Source: Streptomyces agglomeratus
GTDB lineage: Bacteria; Actinomycetota; Actinomycetes; Streptomycetales; Streptomycetaceae
Direction: 5' to 3'
DNA: 64,000 nucleotides
Assembly: GCF_001746415.1 (NCBI RefSeq)
Contig: NZ_MEHJ01000001.1
Span: forward strand, 124,001-188,000
Within the stretch, counting starts at the first letter, position 1, and each line of letters begins with the position of its first letter. A model generated the notes under the pieces. It was not told the DNA's origin, ran no database searches, and worked only from the letters and a program-made list of their open reading frames with translations. Below, in pieces: positions 36,353 to 44,269 of this stretch. A program made the translations under genes and the position numbers.

Positions 36353-37495
36353 TTGACAACGCGGCATGCACGCATATGGGTCGGCATCGATGTCGGCAAG
36401 GGGCATCACTGGGCCGTGGCCATTGATGGCGACGGTGAGACGGTGTTCTCAACGAAGGTGATCAACGACGAGTCGCAGATCCTCGCCCTCATAGAGACCG
36501 CCCGTGAACGGGCTGACGACGTGCGGTGGGCGGTCGACATCTCTGGCCGTGCATCCACGCTGCTGCTGGCCCTGCTGTTCGCTCACAGCCAGCAGGTCGT
36601 CTACGTACCCGGCCGCACCGTCAACCGTATGTCCGGCGCCTACAAGGGGGAGGGCAAGACCGACGCCAAGGACGCCCGCGTCATCGCCGATCAGGCCCGC
36701 ATGCGGCGGGACTTCGCCCCGTTGGACACACCGCCGGAGCTGGTGACCACACTGCGAGTGCTGACCCATCACCGGGCCGACCTGATCGCCGACCGCGTCC
36801 GACTGATCAACCGGCTCCGTGACCTCCTGGTCGGTATCTGCCCTGCTCTGGAACGGGCCTTCGACTACTCCTCGGCCAAGGGCCCGGTCGTGATGCTGAC
36901 CGAGTACCAGACCCCGGCCGCCCTGCGCCGAATCGGCGTCAAAAGGCTGACCACCTGGCTGGAACGCCGCAAGGTCCGCGGTGCCGGTGATGTCGCGGGG
37001 AAGGCCGTGGAAGCCGCCCAGTCCCAACAGATCGCGCTGCCAGGCGAGAAAAGCGCCGCCAAGCTGGTCTGCGACCTCGCCCACCAGCTCCTGACCCTGG
37101 ACGAGCGGATCAAGGACAACGACCGGGAGATTCGCGAGGTCTTCCGCGCCGACGACCGCGCCGAGATCATCGAATCCATGCCCGGCATGGGACCCATCCT
37201 CGGCGCCGAGTTCGTCGCTATCGTCGGCGACCTGTCCGGCTACCTCGATGCCGGCCGCCTGGCTTCCCACGCCGGGCTCGCCCCGGTGCCCCGCGACTCG
37301 GGGCGCCGCACCGGCAACCACCACCGGCCCAAACGCTACAACCGCCGTCTGCGCTGGCTGTTCTACATGTCCGCCCAGACCGCGATGATGCGGCCGGGAC
37401 CATCGAGGGACTACTACCTCAAGAAGAGGGGCGAGGGGCTGCTGCACACCCAGGCCCTGCTTGCACTGGCCCGCCGACGCGTCGACGTGCTCTGA
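36353..37495 (+). CDS. IS110-family transposase, late nonsense codon
   Basis: A DEDD transposase of the IS110 family (380 residues as read): RuvC-like N-terminal WVGIDVGKGHHWAVAID, KTDAKDARVIADQARMRRDF, and the transposase-20 part with IESMPGMGPILGAEFVAIVG and LASHAGLAPVPRDSGRR. It starts at a TTG with GGAG upstream. The frame stops at TGA (37493-37495) where relatives have a Trp, then continues open for 19 more codons (AMLRDKRLFTPVPPVTQTA) to a second stop at 37553-37555. A single base change probably truncated it. Any bridge RNA should lie in the non-coding left end (about 36245-36352). Confidence 0.9.
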   Translation: MTTRHARIWVGIDVGKGHHWAVAIDGDGETVFSTKVINDESQILALIETARERADDVRWAVDISGRASTLLLALLFAHSQQVVYVPGRTVNRMSGAYKGEGKTDAKDARVIADQARMRRDFAPLDTPPELVTTLRVLTHHRADLIADRVRLINRLRDLLVGICPALERAFDYSSAKGPVVMLTEYQTPAALRRIGVKRLTTWLERRKVRGAGDVAGKAVEAAQSQQIALPGEKSAAKLVCDLAHQLLTLDERIKDNDREIREVFRADDRAEIIESMPGMGPILGAEFVAIVGDLSGYLDAGRLASHAGLAPVPRDSGRRTGNHHRPKRYNRRLRWLFYMSAQTAMMRPGPSRDYYLKKRGEGLLHTQALLALARRRVDVL

Positions 37496-37555
37496 GCAAT
37501 GCTGCGCGACAAGAGGCTGTTCACCCCCGTCCCGCCGGTCACGCAAACGGCTTGA

Positions 37556-38256
37556 CACGATCATTGAGATTCTCCTTCACGATGGCCCACCCAGACCCGG
37601 ACGGGCCGTGGGTGGACGGGGTTCCTGCGGGGACGACGGCCAAGTCTTCTCAGGCCTGCGGCATAGTCCAAGGGGCTATCCAGCCCGGGTCCCGGCGCAG
37701 CGGGTCCCGGGCGGTCCCAACACCCGATTCCGCAGACCACACCCGCATCGACAGCGTGACACCGCAACCACGAGCAGTCACTTTCCAGCTAAGTGCCGGA
37801 CAGTCGAGAGCCCCTCCCCCAGCGCCTGCCAAGCAGGCCGAGCCCGTAAGGAGACAGCGCGACACCGGGTGAATACCGGCCGCGTTCCACCCTTCAACGA
37901 CGTCCGAAACGCGCCCGGCACGGCGGCCGGGCGACCACATGCCTAAACCCGCCGACGCCTACGCAACAACGGACCGCCTCGACGGGTGCGCTATGCGCCG
38001 TAGCCGCAACCCAGGCCGGCCACGGCGCAGCGAGCCGCTGGTCTGCAGGCGGCGGCTGCATGGCCGCCGGACGTCCGCGCCGACTCCTTCACGCGGCTCG
38101 CCGACTACGAGTTGGCCTGCCAGCAGACGGCGGAGGAGCGGCTCTGAAAGGGCGGTCTGCCCGCTCTGCGGAAGCTGGCCGAGGCACAGTCCGAGCACTA
38201 TCGCCGGGCGGCGGAGCTGCTCGTCGGATGGAAGCGACGAGCGCGGGCCCAACACA
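37556..38256. other. No convincing gene; scattered coding-like scraps
   Basis: The first part is the right flank of IS110. Near 38100-38265 plus-strand pieces such as LADYELACQQTAEERL and LRKLAEAQSEHYRRAAELLV look like parts of a helical protein but change frame at about 38146. Confidence 0.35.
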
Positions 38257-38577
38257 CGGCTGACCCAACACGATGAGGGCCAGGCGCTCACGCGCGGCAC
38301 GTTCCTGCAGCACAGCACGGTGCAGATGCCAGAGAGTCACGACAGGCAGCAGGCCGCCGAGCCGGGCGGCTGCACTCAGGTCTTCGACCGCCGCGGCCAG
38401 TTCCGCTCTCACCGGGTGCCGGGGTTCATCAGGGTGAGCGAATCGGTCAGCGACCTCTTGCAGGAGGTCGGCCAGTTCCGTGATGCCGGGGTCTTCCGGC
38501 ACCTTCTTGCCCCACTGGGCGGCTGCGTCGCTGAGCTGCGCGACGCGCCCACAGCGCCTGGCCGCAAGCGCTCTCGA
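38257..38577 (-). pseudogene. Mobilisation-type helical protein, fragment
   Basis: About 106 codons of coding-like sequence: VAQLSDAAAQWGKKVPEDPG, ITELADLLQEVADRFAHPDE, LAAAVEDLSAAARLGGLLPV. The pattern recalls helical proteins beside relaxase genes of Streptomyces plasmids. It has no own start and runs into IS3-related sequence on one side. Assignment is tentative. Confidence 0.4.
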
Positions 38578-38617
38578 TGAGACATTCCAATGGGTCACAG
38601 GGGCATCGTCTCGCACC

Positions 38618-38910
38618 ACCAGGGGCGCTCCGCGCGTCCATGCTGAACTGCGTGTCAGGGGACGGAGAATCAACCGCAAGCGCGTCACCCGGCTGATGCG
38701 GAACAACCACATCGTCGGCCGGCACGTGCGGAAGAAGAAGCGTACGACGAGCGGACAGGGCCCGCGCCGCCCGTGCCTGACCTGGTGATGCGCGACTTCA
38801 CCGCGGACACGCTGAACACCAGGTGGTGCGGCGACATCACTTACATACCCGTCGGCGTGTCGTGGCTCTGTCTCGCCACGGTGATCTACATCTGCTCGAG
38901 GAAGGTCACT
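38618..38910 (+). pseudogene. IS3-family transposase (OrfB) fragment
   Basis: Reads TRGAPRVHAELRVRGRRINR, then KRVTRLMRNNHIVGRHVRKK, then in the next frame PDLVMRDFTADTLNTRWCGD and ITYIPVGVSWLCLATVI. This is the HTH-21 region and the first part of the rve integrase core (catalytic Asp in WCGDITYI) of an IS3 OrfB. The remainder is missing after 38910 and there is a frame change near 38765. Confidence 0.85.
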
Positions 38911-39271
38911 CGTCCCATGAAACCCGGTGTCCACTCACGGGAATCAACCTCACGCCATACGCTGCCCACGACAGCGGATAGACCCGGGCGATTCCGACGG
39001 AACTCATGGCTGACGCGCCAAACCAGAAAGGGCCGCAAGGCGGGCCACCCTGCGCGACCTTCGGAACCTCGCATCCATCGCGTTTGAAGACAGCGGCTAC
39101 TGACAGTCCGACAGAATGCGGCAAGGATCACCGTCAACGCGCAGCAGGCCCTGGACTGGAGCAGTGCGCGCTCGCCCACCAAGACAGGGAAGAACGTTCC
39201 CTTTTTCAGCCTTCGACTGAGGAATTCGACGGACGCGGACTAAGCCGAGTGACGACGTATCGGTGATGACC
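38911..39271. other. Decayed stretch, nothing supported
   Basis: Follows the truncated IS3 gene. No frame keeps coding character and no hairpin or terminal repeat stands out. Confidence 0.4.
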
Positions 39272-39589
39272 TCAATCGTGGGCAGCTGAAAGGACTCTGC
39301 GCCTCAGATCTTCGTCCTCAAATTGCTTGAGCGCGGCTCGTTGGACGTCCAAGGCAGCACAGCGTACGGCGATGTCCGCAGCCTCGGCAGCGAGGACCTC
39401 GGCCAGTGCCTGCAGTGGCCTGCCGGTGGGGATCCTGTTTTCGCGAAACTCGGCGTCCGGCCCGAACCCTCGCCCGGTGCCTGACCCCAATTCCCGGTAT
39501 CGGTCAGCGATCCCGTGCATCGCACCCATGAGGTACGACATCGCATCGTTGATATCTCCGCGCAATGCGGCCGCCGCTTCATCCCTCAT
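39272..39589 (-). CDS. Hypothetical helical protein (105 aa)
   Basis: A soluble, mostly helical protein (INDAMSYLMGAMHGIADRYR, LQALAEVLAAEAADIAVRCA, ALDVQRAALKQFEDEDLRRR). No family recognised. It starts at the ATG at 39589, inside the end of the upstream frame, which suggests coupling if that frame is real. Confidence 0.65.
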   Translation of the reverse strand: MRDEAAAALRGDINDAMSYLMGAMHGIADRYRELGSGTGRGFGPDAEFRENRIPTGRPLQALAEVLAAEAADIAVRCAALDVQRAALKQFEDEDLRRRVLSAAHD

Positions 39590-39839
39590 GACGCCACCGT
39601 TCCACGATGTGAGCCTTGCTCACGTCTGATCCACCAGGTTTCGCGCCGGGACACTCCCGGACCGAGAGCGACATGACGCGCCTGCTGCCAACCTCATTGG
39701 CCGGGTACAACCAGACGTAAACAGGCCACCCCTCGGCGGCCCGCCCGCCCGCCCGCCGGCCGGCGGGCCGTGAGCCCCCTACCTGTGCCAGGGATTCGAG
39801 GCTCCCGTACACACACCTCGTCACGGCCTTGCGCCGCAT
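39579..39839 (-). CDS. Possible small protein overlapping the next start
   Basis: The last 50 residues look coding (GWPVYVWLYPANEVGSRRVM, SLSVRECPGAKPGG, KAHIVERWRHEG). The first 35 are Arg/Gly/Ala low-complexity over a GC-rich palindrome (39751-39768), so the true start may be inside. It overlaps the following gene by 11 bp. Function unknown. Confidence 0.38.
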   Translation of the reverse strand: MRRKAVTRCVYGSLESLAQVGGSRPAGRRAGGRAAEGWPVYVWLYPANEVGSRRVMSLSVRECPGAKPGGSDVSKAHIVERWRHEG

Positions 39840-39888
39840 GGGCAGCGCTCAGCTCTTGGTCAGCGACGCCTGGCCCATTGTGTGTGGG

Positions 39889-40272
39889 TCAGCGGCACCA
39901 CGGGATGTAGTCCAGGTTCTTGACGTAGCGAGCGGTGACCCAGCCGCTGCGGTGGTCCAGCTTGTACCAGATGTTGTTGCCGTCGACGTCTTGGCCGTAC
40001 ACCTTGCAGACCAGGGCGATCTTGGCTCCTGAGTAGAAGCTGCCGAGTACCCCGGAGTACGTGGTTGCCCTGCTGCGGATCTTGACTCCGGTACTCGCGG
40101 TGACCCTGCCGTACTTGGTATAGGCCGCCGCCCCACTTGCCTGATCCGCCGTGGCACCGGCAACCGGGGTCCTGATCTGGTCGGCCGCTGTTGCCGAAGT
40201 GGCGGCGCCGAGCAACCCCAACGCCAGGCCTCCCACGGTCAGCGCCAGTGCGGTTTTCACGGAACTGAGCAC
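39889..40272 (-). CDS. Secreted SH3-domain protein (127 aa)
   Basis: A signal peptide (VKTALALTVGGLALGLLGAA, cleavage after ATSATA) is followed by one bacterial SH3 domain at about residues 45-125 (GVKIRSRATTYSGVLGSFYS, GNNIWYKLDHRSGWVTARYV) ending in IPWCR. Such exported SH3b proteins bind cell-wall peptides or act as small inhibitors. I start at the GTG at 40272 with AGGAG six bases upstream; the longer open frame adds a non-coding-looking leader. Confidence 0.85.
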   Translation of the reverse strand: MLSSVKTALALTVGGLALGLLGAATSATAADQIRTPVAGATADQASGAAAYTKYGRVTASTGVKIRSRATTYSGVLGSFYSGAKIALVCKVYGQDVDGNNIWYKLDHRSGWVTARYVKNLDYIPWCR

Positions 40273-40995
40273 AGCAGTCTCCTTTAGATCCGTTGACGCG
40301 GTGCGCCACAACCCGGGACGCAATCCCTGCATATCAGGAGAATGGGCAACGAAAACACAGGACTGCGGCTGCCATGCCGCTCACTCACCCAATGAGCTCA
40401 CTCTCCGGACCGCAGCGCCCATTGACGGCACCAGACCGACTCCGGGCCCGATCCTTTGAGGAGAATGCCGGGGACCCGGGGTGATGCTGACGAGAGAACT
40501 GCCTTCGACCCAGGCGAAGTAACAGTGTGACCACACACCGGTGTTGTCGCGCAGGGCGAGGAGGATCGTGGCGATGACGTGCGGCGCGGCGGGGACTTCG
40601 GCGCGCAGGATTCCGTAGCCGTCGACTTCGACGCCGCGGACGGGCCAGCCAGGCCAACGCGCGGCCGTTGGGGGCGCCGCGTGGCATGCGTACTGGGGTC
40701 CGGCTGCTGTGCTGCTGCCAGCCCCGCGGGCCGGTCGGCAGGATTTTGATGTCCTCGGAGCGTTTTCCCTCGCACCCGTTGCCGTCATCGGACCAGCGAG
40801 TGAACGGCTCGCCGAGTCTTTCCCGGCCCCGCCTGCGGCCGTCAGAGGGATACATCAGGAACAAGAGCCCTTGCGGCCTGCGTGTCGGGAGCCGGCGGGC
40901 GGTGATCGTTTGATGCCAGGCTTCTGGGGCGCGAGAACCGTGGATGCCTCGGACAGGTGATCGGCAGCCCACGGGCACGCCCAGAGGGAGCGGTT
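40273..40995. other. No clear gene; one minus-strand coding-like block
   Basis: On the minus strand at about 40490-40650 the sequence reads GVEVDGYGILRAEVPAAPHV then IATILLALRDNTGVWSHCYF, protein-like but without a start. Another frame near 40740-40840 contains FTRWSDDGNGCEGKRSEDIK. Together they could be one frameshifted gene of unknown family. Confidence 0.35.
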
Positions 40996-41720
40996 GTGGC
41001 GGACGGTGAGCGGCGGGCCGGTGGACGCGGGGTGGATCGGTCGGAGGGGTTCGGAGAGCGGCTGCTGGGGGTGTTGCTGGATCGGGCGCACGAGATGCCG
41101 CCGCAGTTGATCGCTCCGCTGATCGCGGAGGAAGTGGCCAGTGGGGGCATGACGTTCTCGATCCTTCTGCAGGACTATGCGCAGGAAGTGCTGGTGCCGC
41201 TGCCGGGCAAGAGGCTGCTCGTGGGTGAGCCCGAGGTGATCGCTGATTCGCCGGCCGGGACCGCGTTCCTGCGTGCCATCGCTGTCGAGGTGCGGCAGGC
41301 CGACGGCGTGCGGGTGTACCTGCCGTTGCTGGATGGCAGCGACGAGGTGGGCGTCATGGCCCTCACCCTGGACACCGTCGATGACGACGACCGGCGCCTG
41401 CTGCGCAGACTCGCCGCCTAATCGCCGACATGCTGGTCACCAAGCACGCCTACACGGACCGGTTCTTCCAGGCCCGGCGCCGTGAGCCGATGAGCGTGGC
41501 CGCCGAGATGCAGTGGTCCCTGCTGCCGCCCTTGACGATGTCCGTACCGCAAGTCGCCGTGTCCGGAGCCCTCGAGCCCGCCTACAACATCGCCGGCGAC
41601 AGCTTCGACTACGCCCTCAACGACAACATCCTGCACGCGGCCGTGATCGACGCGATGGGGCACGGTCTGGACGCCGCCACCATGGCGACCGTCGCCGTCG
41701 GCGCCTACCGGTATGCGCTC
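40996..41720 (+). pseudogene. GAF-PP2C phosphatase, frameshifted and truncated
   Basis: A relative of the intact genes at 1642 and 16518. The GAF-like N-terminal half runs from the GTG at 40996 (GAGGGAG upstream) to RRLLRRLAA at 41421. A one-base loss there moves the rest to another frame: LIADMLVTKHAYTDRFFQ, MSVAAEMQWSLLPPL, YNIAGDSFDYALND and DAMGHGLDAATM. Similarity stops near 41715 (VGAYRYAL), so more than half of the PP2C fold is missing. Inactive. Confidence 0.88.
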
Positions 41721-42149
41721 TGGCCGATGAGTGCATCCGGCTGCCGTCCTCGAAGGACGGCACCGGGGCCTTCCCCGCGGCGAAAGTGATGTCGCTGGTC
41801 GGCGGCATGGCCGCGGGCGCCGAACTGTTGCTCCTGGTCGGCGCTGTACTGGTCGTAGGGGCAGGTGTCGGAGGGGTCTCCCGCGGCGAACGCGGCCTTG
41901 CCCTCGGAGCAGCGCCAGATACCTCTGGCGGTTCAGCTCCACCGGTACCGCTCCTAACTCTGCTTCGGCGGGAACAGCGGGTCCTGCCCGCCGTGTTCGG
42001 CTGCGGCGCCCTCACCGCCGTCGCCGTTGGCCTGGCTGCCGGTGCGGCTACGCGTCGTCGAGGTCGATGGCTCACACGTCCGGGTCGGTGTACCGCCACA
42101 CCTGTCCGGTGGCGTCGCGGACCCATCCGGTCAGTGTGCCGTCTGCACG
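41721..42149. other. Joined scraps between two broken genes
   Basis: The left part has no coding identity. On the minus strand near 42055-42130 one frame reads LTGWVRDATGQVWRYTDPD, a recognisable protein-like scrap of unknown family. This looks like a junction of several deletions. Confidence 0.4.
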
Positions 42150-42864
42150 CCTGCTCGGTCTGCCCGGCCAGGAACCGCTCGCGGATCTTGGCGGCACCGG
42201 CTCGGTGCTGGCGATCGCCGGTCTGCTGGGCGCGCAGTGGTCGGCGTCCGGTTATGTGGCCGCTTTCATCCGCGCCTCCAACGCCGTGTACGACCTGCCC
42301 GAGGGGCGGCCGGTGTGGAAGATCCTCCCCGTACGGGTGGGCGTCACCGTGGTGCTGATGGTCATGGCCTGCGTCAGCGCGCTCATCGTGGTCTTCACTG
42401 GCGGCCTCGCACGACAGGTAGGCGCGACGCTCGGCATCGGGGACTCCGCGTTGACCGTGTGGTCGATCGCCAAGTGGCCCGTCCTGGCCGCCCTCGTCAC
42501 CATCATGATCGCGATCCTCTACTGGGCCTCGCCCAACGCCAAGGGCCGCGGCTTCACATGGGTCACCCCCGGCAGCTTCCTCGCGCTGGCCATCTGGATG
42601 ATCGCCTCAGCCGGCTTCGCCCTGTACGTGGCGAACTTCGGCACCTACAACAAGACCTACGGCACCCTCGCCGGTGTGATCATCTTCCTCGTCTGGCTGT
42701 GGCTCACCAACCTGGCGATCCTGCTCGGCCTGGAGTTCGACGCGGAAATGGCCAGGGAGCGCGTGATCATCGGCGGCCATCCCAAGGACGAAGAGCCCTA
42801 CGTCCAGCCGCGTGACCCCCGCAAATGGACCGACGAGGACCGCAGGGAGATGGGCACCGTCTGA
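42150..42864 (+). pseudogene. YihY/BrkB-family protein, N-terminally truncated
   Basis: The C-terminal two-thirds of a BrkB-family membrane protein: GSVLAIAGLLGAQWSASGYV, ASNAVYDLPEGRPVWKILPV, LAIWMIASAGFALYVANF, LAGVIIFLVWLWLTNLAILL then GLEFDAEMAR. The N-terminal membrane segments are missing, with a likely internal deletion near 42180, and no proper start remains. It is a different paralogue from the intact gene at 14965. It follows a broken PP2C gene and precedes PAP2. Confidence 0.8.
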
Positions 42865-42947
42865 CCCCAGGCCGTGCGTGCTCGAGCGGGCCCCGTTGTG
42901 TGCCGGAGTCGGCGTGTTGAATACCGGGTGAGGGGAACCAGCAGGTC

Positions 42948-43496
42948 ATGCATCTTCTTCATGATTTGCGTCGCGTCGACCGGCAGCTGACCCGCCGGGC
43001 CGCCTCCTGGGACTCCCCCTGGGTCCGGCAGGTGCTGCCGGCGGTGGAGTCCGCGGCGGAGAAGACGAAGCTCTGGTGGGGTATCGCCGTTGTCATGGCC
43101 GCCGCAGGTGGGCACAGGGAGCGCAGAGCCGCGGTGGCGGGCGTTGCCGGGATGCTGAGCGCGCAGGTGATCGGAAACGCCGGGTGCAAGCAGCTGTACG
43201 AGCGGCGCAGGCCGCCAGCGGACATGATTCCGCACGACGATGTCGAGGACCGGCCGGACTCCTCGTCCTTCCCGTCGGGGCACACCGCGGCGGCTGTCGG
43301 TTTCACCGCCGCCGTCGCCGTGGTCTCGCCGTGGTGGGGCACGGCGGCCGCGGTGCCCGCCGCGATGGTGGCCGTCGAACGCGTCCACAGCGGGGCGCAC
43401 TACCCCAGCGACGTCGCGGCCGGCGCCGTCATCGGCCTGGCCAGCGCCTGGCTTGTGCACCGGACGCCCCGACTGCTGCTCCGCAAGCTGCTGTGA
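42948..43496 (+). CDS. PAP2-family membrane phosphatase
   Basis: A 182-residue type-2 phosphatidic acid phosphatase-like protein, intact. The three active-site motifs are present: KQLYERRRPPAD, FPSGHTAAA and ERVHSGAHYPSDV. Hydrophobic segments lie near residues 55-75, 112-150 and 160-172. Expected substrates are lipid or isoprenoid phosphates at the membrane; the exact one cannot be read from sequence. It starts at the ATG at 42948. Confidence 0.92.
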   Translation: MHLLHDLRRVDRQLTRRAASWDSPWVRQVLPAVESAAEKTKLWWGIAVVMAAAGGHRERRAAVAGVAGMLSAQVIGNAGCKQLYERRRPPADMIPHDDVEDRPDSSSFPSGHTAAAVGFTAAVAVVSPWWGTAAAVPAAMVAVERVHSGAHYPSDVAAGAVIGLASAWLVHRTPRLLLRKLL

Positions 43497-43602
43497 CCGC
43501 CCGGTGGAGGGCTGGCGGACAACCGCATGGCATGGCGGAGCTCGGGTACGCGCCGGGCAACCACAAACCCCCGTACGCGGACACGAATGGAAGGCAGGCG
43601 TC

Positions 43603-43799
43603 ATGGCAGCGCGGTTTGAGGTCCGGCACCAGCCCGCAAAGGGCTACCACTTCGTACTGATCGCCACCAACGGGCAGGTCATCGCCACCAGCGAGCACTA
43701 CGAACCCACCGCGCCTGCCTGGGCGGTATCGACTCGGTCAAACGCAACGCCAACGCCCCCGTCCACGACGTCACCCCCGACGCCGGCAAGGGAAGCTAA
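43603..43799 (+). pseudogene. YegP/DUF1508 protein, frameshifted
   Basis: Starts FEVRHQPAKGYHFVLIATNG, then QVIATSEHYE, the first DUF1508 repeat. The expected continuation (LGGIDSVKRNANAPVHDVTP, DAGKGS, stop at 43797-43799) is in another frame after a shift near 43705. The frame as read instead runs on to 43983. DUF1508 proteins are short and of unknown, possibly stress-related, function. Confidence 0.8.
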
Positions 43800-43895
43800 C
43801 ATCCCCGGCCGCGGCCGTCGCCAGTCACGCCTGGGCGCGTGTACGACCGTGCCTCGGCTGAGCATGGAAAGGCAGGTAGGACTACGAGCACGTCC

Positions 43896-44195
43896 ATGGA
43901 CCCCCCGCCGCGTCAGAGCCCCGAGGCCAAGGAGCCAGTCGGGGAACTGGTCAAGCAGGCCTCGGAGCAGATCTCCCAGCTGATGCGGCAGGAGCTGCAG
44001 CTCGCGCAGGCCGAGATGCAGCAGAAGGGCAAACGGTTCGGCATCGGCGGCGGCCTGTTCGGCGGAGCCGGCCTGATCGGCATCACCCACGAACTTGGCG
44101 TCGAACCCAAGGCGTACGATCCGAAGCTTGATGTTGACTTCACCCCGCTGCACGAGCAGGACCTGCCCACTGGGGGCCTTGGGCAGGCCGCCTGA
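43896..44195 (+). CDS. Holin-X-like phage-holin-family protein, altered C-terminus
   Basis: Residues 1-60 match the actinobacterial holin-superfamily start: VGELVKQASEQISQLMRQEL, QLAQAEMQQKGKRFGIG and GGLFGGAGL. Normal members continue with three or four membrane helices, but here the sequence switches after about residue 60 to GITHELGVEPKAYDPKLDVD and ends, with no further helix. It is either truncated by a deletion or fused to unrelated sequence. It probably does not function as a membrane protein. Confidence 0.6.
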   Translation: MDPPPRQSPEAKEPVGELVKQASEQISQLMRQELQLAQAEMQQKGKRFGIGGGLFGGAGLIGITHELGVEPKAYDPKLDVDFTPLHEQDLPTGGLGQAA

Positions 44196-44269
44196 ACCAC
44201 GGATGAAAGGCGCACTCCGTGCGCTCCCCACGCCGGTGTGCCCTCCGCGTGCCGCAGAACGAGGGTGCT

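Noticed and set aside
39751..39768. GC-only palindrome as a regulatory site
   Set aside because: It is part of a low-complexity CCCG run, where such symmetry is expected by chance.
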